From Leeuwenhoekiella sp044542075 (GTDB lineage Bacteria; Bacteroidota; Bacteroidia; Flavobacteriales; Flavobacteriaceae): a DNA stretch of 64,000 nucleotides. Numbering within the stretch: the first letter of the stretch is position 1; each line of letters starts with the position of its first letter. The notes beneath the pieces were generated by a model. That model was not told the DNA's origin, ran no database searches, and was given only the letters and a program-made list of their open reading frames with translations. Position numbers and translations under genes: made by a program. The DNA is taken from the NCBI RefSeq assembly GCF_044542075.1, contig NZ_JBITTU010000003.1:310001-374000 (forward strand), given 5' to 3'. Of this stretch, positions 1 through 8,630 are shown piece after piece.

Positions 1-89
1 GATCGCGTGGATTGTACTAGATGGGAGACCCCTATTGCTGCACCCGCAAACAAGAGACCGGGACCCAATTGTCTGAGAAGATTTTTCAT
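1..89 (-). CDS. Nramp-superfamily divalent metal transporter, N-terminal fragment
   Basis: This is the first 29 codons of a gene that runs off the left edge. The translation begins MKNLLRQLGPGLLFAGAAIG and continues with a V-S-H-L-V-Q-S-T-R stretch. From memory of the family, this GPGLLFAGAAIG...SHLVQ start matches Bacteroidota proteins annotated as Nramp-like divalent cation transporters. The canonical DPGN motif of true Nramp TM1 is not visible at this position, so the substrate is uncertain. The ATG overlaps the sigma-factor stop codon by 4 bases (ATGA), which indicates translational coupling as the last visible gene of the operon. The call rests on a short segment only. Confidence 0.6.
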   Translation of the reverse strand, partial: MKNLLRQLGPGLLFAGAAIGVSHLVQSTR

Positions 90-652
90 TTAAAATCTGA
101 CTTTTTTTCAATCAAGTCAGAAAGTAATCTACGTGCACGTAAAAGCTTAACTTTTACATTACTCAACGGTTCATCAAGTGTTTTAGCCATTTCTTTGTAG
201 CTCATTTCTTGAAAGTACCTCAAATTAATCACTTCTTGATAATGGGGTTTTAACTTTTTTATATGTGCTAATAACTCTGTAAGATTTTGTTCTGTAATAA
301 GAGAATCTTCTGCAGTAGGATTTTTATCTACGACATTATTAAGTTTAAACTCTTTGTGTACCCGTCTGTGTTCACTACTTTCTTTGCGCAGTAGGTCTAT
401 ATGAAGATTTTTAGAAATCGTAATAAGCCAGGTGCTAAACTTATATTTACTATCGTAGGTGCTGAGCTGATTAAAGGCTTTAGAAAATGTTTGAATCGTT
501 ATTTCTTCAGCTTTAAAATCGTCTTGAGTTCGTTTTAATTGAAATGAGTATACATAGTGCCAGTGGGCATTAAGTAAATAATTGTAGGCGCTTTGACTGC
601 CAGATTTAGCATCATGAATTTTACTGTCTAAAAGGTTCTGGTCTAGTTCCAA
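86..652 (-). CDS. ECF-type RNA polymerase sigma factor (sigma-70 family)
   Basis: This 188-aa protein has two recognisable modules. Sigma region 2 spans roughly residues 25-90 and includes the F-S-T-W-L-I-T-I-S-K-N motif that contacts the -10 element. Sigma region 4 (residues about 132-180) has a helix-turn-helix with S-Y-K-E-M-A and V-K-V-K-L-L-R-A-R. Size and layout match group 4 (ECF) factors, which direct RNA polymerase to small regulons. No anti-sigma factor with a membrane segment lies next to it, which is unusual for ECF pairs. Its start overlaps the end of the upstream glycosyltransferase by 10 bp and its stop overlaps the transporter start, so it is inside an operon. Its regulon cannot be read here. 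Confidence 0.92.
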   Translation of the reverse strand: MELDQNLLDSKIHDAKSGSQSAYNYLLNAHWHYVYSFQLKRTQDDFKAEEITIQTFSKAFNQLSTYDSKYKFSTWLITISKNLHIDLLRKESSEHRRVHKEFKLNNVVDKNPTAEDSLITEQNLTELLAHIKKLKPHYQEVINLRYFQEMSYKEMAKTLDEPLSNVKVKLLRARRLLSDLIEKKSDFK

Positions 653-1761
653 CGGCGGGGTTTTACCAATGTATTTGAAATAAAGATAAGCAATTGAAGG
701 CTTATTAAAAATGGCTCCAGAATAGGGATTACCGGAATTAGCTTACGTTCTTCTAGTTTGATAGCTGTTTTTGAAGTGACAAACCAAACTAAAAATATGC
801 GTATGAGAGCCAAAACGCAAACCAATAAAATAAATTGTTGTTGTACTAATAAAACGGTGAGAAGACCAAAAAATAGAAACTGTGAAAGATAGAACAACCC
901 CAATTGAATTTGATGTTTCAACTTATATTTTCTGGCAACATCAGTATGTCTTCTCTTTTGTACAAACCATTCTTTCCAGGTTCTTTTAGGCTCAGAATAG
1001 GTAAAAGATTCCGCATTAAAACACATAGTTACATTTGTGGTGGTAGCGGTTTGATTCACAAATAAGTCATCATCGCCGGCCTTTAGATGCAAATGCTTTT
1101 TAAATCCATTTGCAGCCTTGAATGTTTTTTTAAGGTAACTTAAATTACGACCTACGCCCATATATGTATTGTTATAAGTAGCGTAGCTAAAGTATTGCAT
1201 TGCAGTTACAAGTGTTTCAAAGCGTATAAGTTTATTAAGCCACGAATTCTTATAGTGTTTATAGCCGCTATAGCCTAAAACAATTTCTTTTGGCCCGTTT
1301 AACTTTTGAGTCATTGAAGTGATCCAGTGCGGACTGTTAGGTAGGCAATCTGCATCGGTAAATAAGAGTTTTTTATAAGAAGAATTGGCTATTGCTTGTG
1401 TAATTCCTGCTTTTTTTCCTGTTTTAGGATTTAAGTCGATAACCTTTATAGCATCGTGTAAATTTGCAAAATGATATATAAGTGCTGGGGTAGCATCAGT
1501 AGAATTATCATTTACCAGAAGAATTTCAAAAAGTGGATAGTCTTGACTTAAAAGTGACTGTAAAAGGGCTTCTATATTTTGAGCTTCATTTTTTGCACAA
1601 ATTACAATAGAAACACCTTCTTTAGAACTAGATACGTTTTTATTTAAAACATCTCTGGCAAAGCCGAATTTTAAAAAGTAGAGATAATAGCAACAGTTAA
1701 CTAGAACAGTGGCTACATATAAAACCAAAAGCAGCTCACTAACTATAGTCAATTCCCGCAA
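643..1761 (-). CDS. Family 2 glycosyltransferase, membrane-bound
   Basis: The 372-aa protein starts with a hydrophobic segment (residues about 5-30). A GT-A catalytic domain follows: V-S-I-V-I-C-A-K-N-E-A opens the nucleotide-binding fold near residue 50, D-N-S-T-D near 86, and the D-A-D metal-binding motif near 136. Further on are G-D-D-D and a Q-K-R-R-H motif resembling the QxxRW of processive GT2 enzymes. Two or three membrane segments close the protein (residues about 285-365). It probably transfers sugar from a nucleotide sugar to a lipid or polysaccharide acceptor at the inner membrane; the acceptor is unknown. It sits between a small membrane protein (6 bp upstream) and the sigma gene (10-bp overlap). 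Confidence 0.88.
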   Translation of the reverse strand: MRELTIVSELLLVLYVATVLVNCCYYLYFLKFGFARDVLNKNVSSSKEGVSIVICAKNEAQNIEALLQSLLSQDYPLFEILLVNDNSTDATPALIYHFANLHDAIKVIDLNPKTGKKAGITQAIANSSYKKLLFTDADCLPNSPHWITSMTQKLNGPKEIVLGYSGYKHYKNSWLNKLIRFETLVTAMQYFSYATYNNTYMGVGRNLSYLKKTFKAANGFKKHLHLKAGDDDLFVNQTATTTNVTMCFNAESFTYSEPKRTWKEWFVQKRRHTDVARKYKLKHQIQLGLFYLSQFLFFGLLTVLLVQQQFILLVCVLALIRIFLVWFVTSKTAIKLEERKLIPVIPILEPFLISLQLLIFISNTLVKPRRWN

Positions 1762-1767
1762 ATAATG

Positions 1768-1968
1768 TTAAGAAGATTTAGGTGCGCAATCGCCCATTTC
1801 TTCAGGCATTTTACCACACATACCACAGGCTTCACCACCTTTATTTAAAAAAGGATTCTGGCTTGCGCAAGTTCCTGCAAACTTACCATCTTTTTTTGCC
1901 CAAATCTTAATAGCGATACCTGCAAAGGCAAGTCCTAAAAGTACAAGAGTTATCAGAAGTAATTTCAT
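1768..1968 (-). CDS. Small Cys-rich membrane-anchored protein of unknown function
   Basis: This 66-aa protein has one N-terminal hydrophobic segment (residues about 2-22) followed by a short tail. The tail carries four cysteines, two of them in a C-G-M-C arrangement, in a context that could bind metal or form disulfides. It resembles small Bacteroidota proteins generically labelled membrane or secreted protein. It is the first gene of a minus-strand operon with the glycosyltransferase, sigma factor and transporter, and a promoter lies just upstream. The metal-ligand idea is inference only; no function is assigned. Confidence 0.75.
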   Translation of the reverse strand: MKLLLITLVLLGLAFAGIAIKIWAKKDGKFAGTCASQNPFLNKGGEACGMCGKMPEEMGDCAPKSS

Positions 1969-1985
1969 AGCTTAAATTTGAACAG

Positions 1986-2017
1986 CAAAGATACGATCTT
2001 GAGAAGAGAGCCCCAAA
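1986..2017 (-). promoter_or_regulatory. Bacteroidota-type promoter for the 1968-to-1 operon
   Basis: On the minus strand TTTG (2014-2017) is followed after 20 bases by TATCTTTG (1986-1993). This matches the -33/-7 pattern TTTG-N(17-23)-TAnnTTTG known for Bacteroidota sigma-A promoters. The predicted transcript would start about 10 bases before the ATG of the 66-aa gene. Confidence 0.7.
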
Positions 2018-2116
2018 GTATTTGCGAAGCTCTATTTAGTTAAAGTCTATAACATCAAGTTGCTTTATTTAACTAAAGATTAGTAGGGTGCAGGGAAATT
2101 GAATGTTAATTATTAA

Positions 2117-2124
2117 TACATTTG
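2117..2124 (+). promoter_or_regulatory. -7 box (TACATTTG) upstream of the fasciclin gene
   Basis: A perfect TAnnTTTG box ends 28 bases before the ATG at 2153. The only TTG upstream lies at a short 15-base spacing, so the -33 element is weak or absent. Confidence 0.5.
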
Positions 2125-2152
2125 ACCTTCACAAACCATTAAAATTAAAATT

Positions 2153-2800
2153 ATGAAATTGAATAAATCTCTTGTAGCTGTGTTACTTATGGCTTTCGTA
2201 GTAGCATTTAGCTCTTGCGAAGACACTAAGAAAAAAGATCAAATTAAGCTTGAAGAACAAGAAGCTGAGATGGCTAAAGCCGAAAGCGATGCAAAAGAGG
2301 CTGAGATGCAAGAAGCTCAAGCTAATGAAGAGAAAATGAAAGAAGAAGCTAGAACTAATAGTATTGCAGGTAAAGCAATGGCATCAAGAGATCTTGATAC
2401 GTTAGTAATAGCTCTTAAAGCAGCAGGTCTTGCTGATATGTTATTAGCTGAAGGTGATTATACAGTGTTCGCTCCAACAGATTTCGCTTTTTCTGAATTG
2501 AAAAAAGGTACTCTAGAAGATTTGATTAAACCTGAAAATAAAGAAATGCTTGTAAGCGTATTACAGTATCACGTAGTTGCAGGTAAAATGAGATCTGAAG
2601 ATTTAGGTAAAGCTATTGATGCTGGTAACGGTAAAGCAGAGCTTACCACTGTAAAAGGAGATAAACTTACTATTATGCGTGATGGTGATCAGATCGTAAT
2701 TAAAGACGGTAAGGGTAAAAAAGCTCAAATTGTTTTAGGAAATATCGACGCTTCTAACGGTGTTATTCACGAAGTTAGTAAAGTATTGATGTCTAAATAA
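2153..2800 (+). CDS. Fasciclin (FAS1) domain lipoprotein
   Basis: This is a 215-aa exported lipoprotein. The signal peptide ends in a lipobox (A-F-S-S-C, Cys22). A charged Lys/Glu/Ala-rich segment (residues about 26-68) is probably a coiled coil or extended linker. One FAS1 domain follows (residues about 72-213), with the H1-type motif D-Y-T-V-F-A-P-T-D-F-A-F and the closing V-I-H-E-V-S-K-V-L. FAS1 domains mediate adhesion at the cell surface. The gene stands alone between its own promoter and a strong bidirectional terminator, so it is likely monocistronic. The exact ligand is unknown. Confidence 0.92.
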   Translation: MKLNKSLVAVLLMAFVVAFSSCEDTKKKDQIKLEEQEAEMAKAESDAKEAEMQEAQANEEKMKEEARTNSIAGKAMASRDLDTLVIALKAAGLADMLLAEGDYTVFAPTDFAFSELKKGTLEDLIKPENKEMLVSVLQYHVVAGKMRSEDLGKAIDAGNGKAELTTVKGDKLTIMRDGDQIVIKDGKGKKAQIVLGNIDASNGVIHEVSKVLMSK

Positions 2801-2820
2801 TTTTAGATTTTAATATATAA

Positions 2821-2855
2821 AAAAGCCCGCTCAGTATATACTGAGCGGGCTTTTT
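2821..2855. terminator. Bidirectional intrinsic terminator between the fasciclin gene and murB
   Basis: A perfect hairpin with arms GCCCGCTCAGTA/TACTGAGCGGGC is flanked by an A run on the left and a T run on the right. It can therefore end transcripts of the two convergent genes from both sides. Confidence 0.92.
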
Positions 2856-2874
2856 AAGTTTATAGTGATTTAGA

Positions 2875-3891
2875 CTATTCTACAATATTTACTTCAGGTT
2901 CTATTACTATATTAAAAAGATCACGAACCTCTTTTTTTATTTTAAGTGCTAAACTCCAAATATCATCACCACTAGCTTCCCCATAATTTACGAGTACTAG
3001 TGCTTGTCTAGAATGAACCCCAGCATCCCCAAAGCGTTTTCCTTTAAAACCGGCTTTTTCTATAAGCCAGCCGGCAGGTACTTTTATTAAAGACTCAGAT
3101 ACAGGGTAAAATGGCATTTCGGGATAAATACGTTGTATTGCTTTAAATTCAGCGATATCAATCACAGGATTCTTAAAAAAGCTACCACTATTACCTAACA
3201 CTCTAGGGTCTGGTAATTTTGAAGAGCGTATATTAATTACAGCTTCGGCAATATCTTTAATACCGGGTATTGTGATATTTTTTGCTTCAAGAATCTCGTG
3301 TATGGCTCCATATTCCGTATGTAGCTTATGGTTTGTTTTAGTAAGTTTAAAAACCACCGATGTGATTACAAAGGAGTCTTTAGCTTCACTTTTGAAAATA
3401 GATTCTCTGTAACCAAATTTGCACTCAAAATGTGTAAACGTTTTAGATTCTAGTGTATTACGATCTAATGCCTTGCAGGAATCAAAAACATCCTTTAATT
3501 CTACACCATAAGCACCAATATTTTGAACAGGAGATGTGCCGGTATTTCCAGGAATTAGTGCGAGGTTTTCTACTCCTCCATAATTATGATTAACGCAATA
3601 CATCACAAAGTCGTGCCAGTTTTCACCTGCAGCAACTTCAAGCCAAATGTGTTCTTGATTTTCTTTTACCGTATCAATTCCTTTTAATCCTATTTGAATC
3701 ACTAACGCCGATACATCATTCTTAAGCAGCATATTACTTCCGCCTCCTAAGATAAACTTACGATCTACGGCCTTTGTGCTTAAAGCTTCTTTTAATTCGA
3801 CTATTGTAGTTACCGAAACAAAAGAACTGGCAATAGCATTAATTCCAAATGTATTGTAATTTTTAAGAGAAACGTTTGGCGTTATTTTCAT
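2875..3891 (-). CDS. murB: UDP-N-acetylmuramate dehydrogenase (MurB)
   Basis: The 338-aa flavoenzyme reduces UDP-GlcNAc-enolpyruvate to UDP-MurNAc with NADPH in the cytosolic stage of peptidoglycan synthesis. The FAD-binding domain shows N-T-F-G (residues 13-16), G-G-G-S-N-M-L (about 49-55) and P-G-N-T-G-T-S-P-V-Q-N-I-G-A-Y-G-V-E. The substrate domain holds G-Y-R-E-S and the catalytic serine region N-S-G-S-F-F-K-N-P, and the protein ends with the conserved Glu in E-P-E-V. The length fits type I MurB. Its ATG overlaps the last base of the aminotransferase gene, so the two are co-transcribed. Confidence 0.97.
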   Translation of the reverse strand: MKITPNVSLKNYNTFGINAIASSFVSVTTIVELKEALSTKAVDRKFILGGGSNMLLKNDVSALVIQIGLKGIDTVKENQEHIWLEVAAGENWHDFVMYCVNHNYGGVENLALIPGNTGTSPVQNIGAYGVELKDVFDSCKALDRNTLESKTFTHFECKFGYRESIFKSEAKDSFVITSVVFKLTKTNHKLHTEYGAIHEILEAKNITIPGIKDIAEAVINIRSSKLPDPRVLGNSGSFFKNPVIDIAEFKAIQRIYPEMPFYPVSESLIKVPAGWLIEKAGFKGKRFGDAGVHSRQALVLVNYGEASGDDIWSLALKIKKEVRDLFNIVIEPEVNIVE

Positions 3892-5081
3892 TAATCCTGG
3901 TACTGTTTTAGCGCTTCTTTTAGTAGAGCAACAGCTTCAATTAAATCTTCTTTTTTAAGAACATAAGCTATACGTACCTGGTTAAGTCCTTCACCTTCGG
4001 AGGAATAAAAACCTGCAGCAGGAGCAACCATTATTGTTTTATTGTTATGCTCAAACGATTCTAAAAGCCAGCGTGCAAAATCATCTGAATTTTTAACAGG
4101 TAATTCTGCGATGCAATAAAATGCACCCTTAGGATTTGCTACACGTACACCGGGTATAGCTTCTAAGCCGGCTACTAATGTGTTTCTACGATCAACATAT
4201 TCTGAAATTACTTCATCAAAATAAGATTGTGGTGTGTCTAATGCAGCTTCACTTGCAATTTGAGCAAGTGTAGGAGGGCTTAAGCGTGCCTGAGCAAATT
4301 TCATAGCAGTTGCCATCAATGTTTTGTTGCGACTCACGATGCATCCTATACGAGCACCACACATTGAGAAACGCTTAGAAACAGAGTCGATCATAATTGT
4401 ATGCTCGTCAATACTGCGTTGATTTAAAACAGAGTGGTGTTTTAGACCATCGTAAGCAAACTCTCTGTAAACCTCGTCTGCAATTAAAAACAAATCATGT
4501 TTTTTAACTAATTCTGAAAGTTGATTTAATTCATCCTTACTATATAAATAACCGGTAGGGTTGCCTGGGTTACATATAACAATAGCTTTAGTCTTAGCTG
4601 TGATTTGTTTTTCAAATTCTGAAATAGGGGGTAGTGCAAAACCACTTTCAAAAGAAGAAATAACAGGCTTTACAGTTACTCCAGATGCAGTTGCAAAACC
4701 ATTATAATTGGCATAAAAAGGTTCAGGAATGATGATCTCATCACCAGGATCTGTAACACTTCCCATAGCAAACATAAGAGCTTCAGAGCCACCGGTAGAT
4801 ATTATAATATCTGATGCAGTAATGTCTATTCCTTGTTTTCCGTAATAGGCTGCTAGTTTTTCGCGATAGCTCAGAAAACCTGCAGAATGGCTATACGACA
4901 ATACTTCAATATCTGCCTCTTTTACAGCATTAAGAGCCGCCTGAGGAGTCTTAATATCGGGTTGACCTATATTTAACTGATGTATGGAGACTCCTCTTGC
5001 TTCTGCAGCTTCTGCAAAAGGTACGAGTTTACGTATAGGTGATTCAGGCATAGATAGCCCTTTGTGTGAAATCTTTGGCAT
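3891..5081 (-). CDS. Pyridoxal-phosphate-dependent aminotransferase, class I/II
   Basis: This 396-aa fold-type I aminotransferase resembles bacterial aspartate or aromatic aminotransferases. Visible motifs are C-N-P-G-N-P-T-G (about residue 170), D-E-V-Y for cofactor contact, and S-V-S-K-R-F-S-M-C-G-A-R-I-G with the Schiff-base lysine near residue 236. A C-terminal R-I-A-Y carries the likely carboxylate-binding Arg. The substrate cannot be decided from sequence alone. It directly precedes murB with a shared base at the junction. The ATG is preceded by an A/T-rich leader without a Shine-Dalgarno site, as usual here. Confidence 0.92.
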   Translation of the reverse strand: MPKISHKGLSMPESPIRKLVPFAEAAEARGVSIHQLNIGQPDIKTPQAALNAVKEADIEVLSYSHSAGFLSYREKLAAYYGKQGIDITASDIIISTGGSEALMFAMGSVTDPGDEIIIPEPFYANYNGFATASGVTVKPVISSFESGFALPPISEFEKQITAKTKAIVICNPGNPTGYLYSKDELNQLSELVKKHDLFLIADEVYREFAYDGLKHHSVLNQRSIDEHTIMIDSVSKRFSMCGARIGCIVSRNKTLMATAMKFAQARLSPPTLAQIASEAALDTPQSYFDEVISEYVDRRNTLVAGLEAIPGVRVANPKGAFYCIAELPVKNSDDFARWLLESFEHNNKTIMVAPAAGFYSSEGEGLNQVRIAYVLKKEDLIEAVALLKEALKQYQD

Positions 5082-5257
5082 AAAATCTTTTTTTTAGAAT
5101 TGTAAATTTGCAAATTATTAATGAGAAAATAATTTGAGTACGTTTATAATCACACACCTTTCTAGTGAAAATATTATTATAGTAACGCAACAGGAAAATT
5201 TATGTGAGATAAACTACTTTAATAACTCCACAATAGGTTAAGTTCACTTTAAAGCAT

Positions 5258-5288
5258 AAAAAAAGCGGTCATTTTGACCGCTTTTTTT
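5258..5288. terminator. Intrinsic terminator between the aminotransferase leader and the DUF1573 gene
   Basis: The hairpin arms AAAAGCGGTCA and TGACCGCTTTT enclose a 4-base loop and are flanked by A and T runs. On the minus strand it lies just downstream of the DUF1573 stop and ends that transcript. Confidence 0.9.
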
Positions 5289-5306
5289 ATTTGAGAATTC
5301 ACCAGT

Positions 5307-5705
5307 TTAATTTGCAGCTGGTAAAAGATTTCCTTTAATTTTTAAAGTATAGGGCTCAGCAGATGCATTTGTATAAACAGTTATCGTTTTGCGTATAGGC
5401 CCTGGAGCACGATTTGTATCATATTTTACTTTGATTACATTGCTTTCTCCGGGAGCAATAGGATCTGTTGGCGGGCTTGGTACTGTACAGCCGCAAGTTG
5501 AATATGCTTTAGAGATTACAAGTGGGGCATTACCGGTGTTAGTAAATTTAAATTCACGTGTACCATCTGCGCCATGTGCAACATCGCCGTAATCAATAAC
5601 ATCTGATTCAAAAGCAATTTGTGCTTTCTGTTCTTTAGCTTCTTCTTGTGCCTGAAGTCCCATAGTCATAAGTCCTACGGCAAGTATTAAAACTAATTTT
5701 CTCAT
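5307..5705 (-). CDS. DUF1573 secreted protein
   Basis: The 132-aa protein has a signal peptide (cleavage after A-Q-A or Q-A near residue 20) and a single immunoglobulin-like DUF1573 domain. Typical family features are D-Y-G-D-V, F-K-F-T-N-T-G-N-A-P-L-V-I and the paired cysteines of C-G-C-T-V-P (about residues 71-74), followed by P-G-E-S. The family is abundant in Bacteroidota and is thought to be periplasmic or surface exposed; its biochemical role is unknown. It is monocistronic, divergent from valS and ended by the hairpin at 5258-5288. Confidence 0.93.
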   Translation of the reverse strand: MRKLVLILAVGLMTMGLQAQEEAKEQKAQIAFESDVIDYGDVAHGADGTREFKFTNTGNAPLVISKAYSTCGCTVPSPPTDPIAPGESNVIKVKYDTNRAPGPIRKTITVYTNASAEPYTLKIKGNLLPAAN

Positions 5706-5875
5706 AATTCTAAGTGTTAATGAAGTATAAAAATAAACTTATTAAAGTGTTTATACAAAAAAGTAGCTTTTTTTTAAGAGACAAGCATTATTAGCTTGCC
5801 TAAAAGCACTTATTGTGGTAATTCAATTAGATTTATTTAATTCCTCGGTTCTTTTAAAATACTTACTATAATAAG

Positions 5876-5883
5876 TACTTTTG
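5876..5883 (+). promoter_or_regulatory. valS -7 box (TACTTTTG)
   Basis: A perfect TAnnTTTG box lies 27 bases before the ATG at 5911. It covers the in-frame TTG at 5881, so that codon cannot be the start and ATG 5911 is preferred. Confidence 0.65.
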
Positions 5884-5910
5884 CTTCTTAAGACAAAAAT
5901 TAGACCAAGA

Positions 5911-8544
5911 ATGGCATTAGCTTCAAAATATAGTTCAAAAGACGTTGAACAAAAGTGGTATGACTACTGGATGAAAAATAATTATTTTCATTCAGAGCCT
6001 AATGAGAAAGAACCCTATACCATAGTGATACCACCGCCTAATGTAACGGGAATATTACATATGGGGCATATGCTAAATAATACCATTCAAGATGTTTTAA
6101 TACGCAGAGCACGACTTAAAGGCTTTAATGCGTGTTGGGTGCCGGGTACAGATCACGCCTCTATTGCTACTGAAGCTAAAGTTGTAGCAAAACTTAAGGC
6201 AGAAGGTATAAATAAAAGTGACCTTACCAGAGAAGAGTTTTTAAAGCACGCCTGGGAATGGACAGACAAATACGGAGGAACAATTTTAGAGCAGCTTAAA
6301 CGCTTAGGGGCATCTTGTGATTGGGAGCGTACACGTTTTACGATGGATGACACAATGTCTGCAAGTGTGGTGCAAAGTTTTATAGATCTTTATAATAAAG
6401 GGCTAATTTACCGAGGGCATCGTATGGTGAATTGGGATCCAGAAGCTAAAACAACTTTGTCTGATGAGGAGGTTATACACGAAGAACGTCAGGGATTTTT
6501 ATATTATTTAAATTATAAACTAGAAGATAGTGATGAGGTTTTAACTATAGCTACAACACGACCTGAAACTATTTTTGGAGATACCGCAATTTGTATAAAC
6601 CCTAATGATGAGCGTTTTGCGCATTTACGCGGAAAGAAAGCAATCGTACCCATAGCTAATAGGGTGATACCTATTATTGAAGATGAATATGTAGATCTAG
6701 AGTTTGGTACCGGTTGCTTAAAAGTCACTCCTGCTCATGATGAGAATGATAAAATGCTGGGGGATAAACATAACCTGGATGTCATCGATATTTTTCATGA
6801 TGATGCGTCTTTAAATTCCTTCGGAATGCATTATGAAGGTAAAGATCGCTTTGTGGTTCGTGAGGAGATCGTAAAAGAACTTAAAAATCTAGGCGCTCTT
6901 GTAAAGACTGAAAGTCATGTGAATAAAGTAGGTACTTCAGAACGCACAAAAGCGGTTATTGAGCCTAAGCTTTCAGATCAATGGTTTTTGAAGATGAAAG
7001 ACCTGGCAGAACCTGCAATTAAAGCAGTATTAGAGACCGAAGAGATAAATCTTTTTCCGAAGAAATTTGATAATACGTATCGTCATTGGATGGAAAATAT
7101 AAGAGATTGGAATATCTCACGTCAACTATGGTGGGGACAGCAAATACCGGCGTTTTACTATGGTAACGGTAAAGAAGATTTTGTAGTAGCAAAGAATATC
7201 GAGGAAGCTTTAGTTTCCGCGAAAGCGAAAACTGGAAATGATACGTTAACACTTGCAGACCTAAAACAGGATGAAGATGCTTTAGATACATGGTTCTCTT
7301 CCTGGTTGTGGCCAATGAGTGTTTTTGACGGTGTGGCAAATCCTGATAATGAAGAATTTAAATATTACTATCCTACAAATGATCTAGTTACCGGGCCAGA
7401 TATTTTATTTTTCTGGGTTGCACGTATGATTATGGCAGGGTATGAGTATACGGGTGAGAAACCATTTACAAATGTGTATTTAACAGGTCTCGTACGTGAT
7501 GCAGAGCGTCGTAAGATGTCTAAATCATTAGGTAATTCACCAGATGCGATGATGCTTATTGATAAGTATGGTGCAGATGGTGTACGTGTAGGTTTATTGT
7601 TGAGTGCTTCTGCAGGTAATGATTTGCTTTTTGATGAAGATTTATGTCAGCAAGGTAAAGGCTTTATTAATAAAATATGGAATGCTTTTAGACTTATAAA
7701 AGGTTGGGAAGTTGATTCAACTATAGAACAACCTGAGGCGAGCTTAAAAGGTTTAAATTGGTATGCAGAGCGTTTTAAAGATGCCGGTGTTGAGATTGAA
7801 GATCATTTTAGCAAATACCGTATAAGTGATGCATTAATGGCTACTTATAAATTAGTCTGGGATGATTTCTGCAGTTGGTTGTTAGAAATTGTAAAGCCGG
7901 AATATGGTAAGCCTATAGATAAGAATACCTATGATATGGTGATAAAAGCGCTTGAAGATAATCTGCGTATCCTTCATCCTTTTATTCCTTTTGCTTCTGA
8001 AGAAATTTGGCAAACAATTACGGAGCGTACTCCAGAAGATGCACTAATTATAAATGTGTGGCCAGATGTTGAAGCCGGAGATAAAGAGTTGTTGAATGAT
8101 TTTGAATTGGCGACTCAAATAATAACAGGAGTTCGTGCGATACGTAAAGATAAAAACATTTCGTTTAAGGAAGAGTTAGAGCTCTACGTGATGAATACTG
8201 AAGGCTTTACAGACCGTTTTAACGGTATTATTAAAAAGTTATGTAATCTTTCAAGTATTGAAGCTACAACGGTTAGTAAAGATGGTGCATTGTCTTTTAG
8301 GGTTAAAGCAAATGAATATTTTATTCCGTTAACCGGAGCAATAGATATTGAAGCAGAACTAGCTAAAATTGAGGAAGAATTAAACTATACTCGAGGGTTT
8401 ATGAATTCAGTAACTAAAAAGTTATCTAATGAACGTTTTGTAAGTGGTGCGCCAGAACAGGTGGTAGCAATTGAGCGTCAAAAACAAGCAGACGCACAGT
8501 CTAAAATTGATGCGTTAGAAAAGAGACTTGCAGCTTTAAAATAG
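5911..8544 (+). CDS. valS: Valine--tRNA ligase
   Basis: The 877-aa class I aminoacyl-tRNA synthetase charges tRNA-Val. The HIGH signature appears as H-M-G-H near residue 49 after P-P-P-N-V-T-G. The editing (CP1) domain lies between about residues 180 and 330, and K-M-S-K-S is near residue 535. An anticodon-binding domain and a C-terminal coiled-coil arm (about 815-877, rich in Glu/Lys/Leu) complete the ValRS architecture. I chose ATG 5911 over the upstream TTG at 5881 because a promoter box overlaps that TTG and the protein then starts M-A-L-A-S-K-Y-S like its relatives. It is a monocistronic gene with its own terminator. Confidence 0.97.
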   Translation: MALASKYSSKDVEQKWYDYWMKNNYFHSEPNEKEPYTIVIPPPNVTGILHMGHMLNNTIQDVLIRRARLKGFNACWVPGTDHASIATEAKVVAKLKAEGINKSDLTREEFLKHAWEWTDKYGGTILEQLKRLGASCDWERTRFTMDDTMSASVVQSFIDLYNKGLIYRGHRMVNWDPEAKTTLSDEEVIHEERQGFLYYLNYKLEDSDEVLTIATTRPETIFGDTAICINPNDERFAHLRGKKAIVPIANRVIPIIEDEYVDLEFGTGCLKVTPAHDENDKMLGDKHNLDVIDIFHDDASLNSFGMHYEGKDRFVVREEIVKELKNLGALVKTESHVNKVGTSERTKAVIEPKLSDQWFLKMKDLAEPAIKAVLETEEINLFPKKFDNTYRHWMENIRDWNISRQLWWGQQIPAFYYGNGKEDFVVAKNIEEALVSAKAKTGNDTLTLADLKQDEDALDTWFSSWLWPMSVFDGVANPDNEEFKYYYPTNDLVTGPDILFFWVARMIMAGYEYTGEKPFTNVYLTGLVRDAERRKMSKSLGNSPDAMMLIDKYGADGVRVGLLLSASAGNDLLFDEDLCQQGKGFINKIWNAFRLIKGWEVDSTIEQPEASLKGLNWYAERFKDAGVEIEDHFSKYRISDALMATYKLVWDDFCSWLLEIVKPEYGKPIDKNTYDMVIKALEDNLRILHPFIPFASEEIWQTITERTPEDALIINVWPDVEAGDKELLNDFELATQIITGVRAIRKDKNISFKEELELYVMNTEGFTDRFNGIIKKLCNLSSIEATTVSKDGALSFRVKANEYFIPLTGAIDIEAELAKIEEELNYTRGFMNSVTKKLSNERFVSGAPEQVVAIERQKQADAQSKIDALEKRLAALK

Positions 8545-8578
8545 GGTTAAATTTTTAAACGGAGCAACAAAATTAATC

Positions 8579-8622
8579 AGGAATATATTGAGCGACCAGC
8601 TTAATGTATTCCTTTTTTTAAT
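8579..8622 (+). terminator. valS intrinsic terminator
   Basis: AGGAATA and TATTCCT form the base of a hairpin that continues inward through ATTGAGC/GCTTAAT with one G-T pair. A run of seven T follows. It lies 35 bases after the valS stop. Confidence 0.7.
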
Positions 8623-8630
8623 ACACTATT

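Noticed and set aside
5881..5910. TTG start for valS at 5881
   Set aside because: The codon lies in the -7 box; ATG 5911 gives the expected N-terminus.
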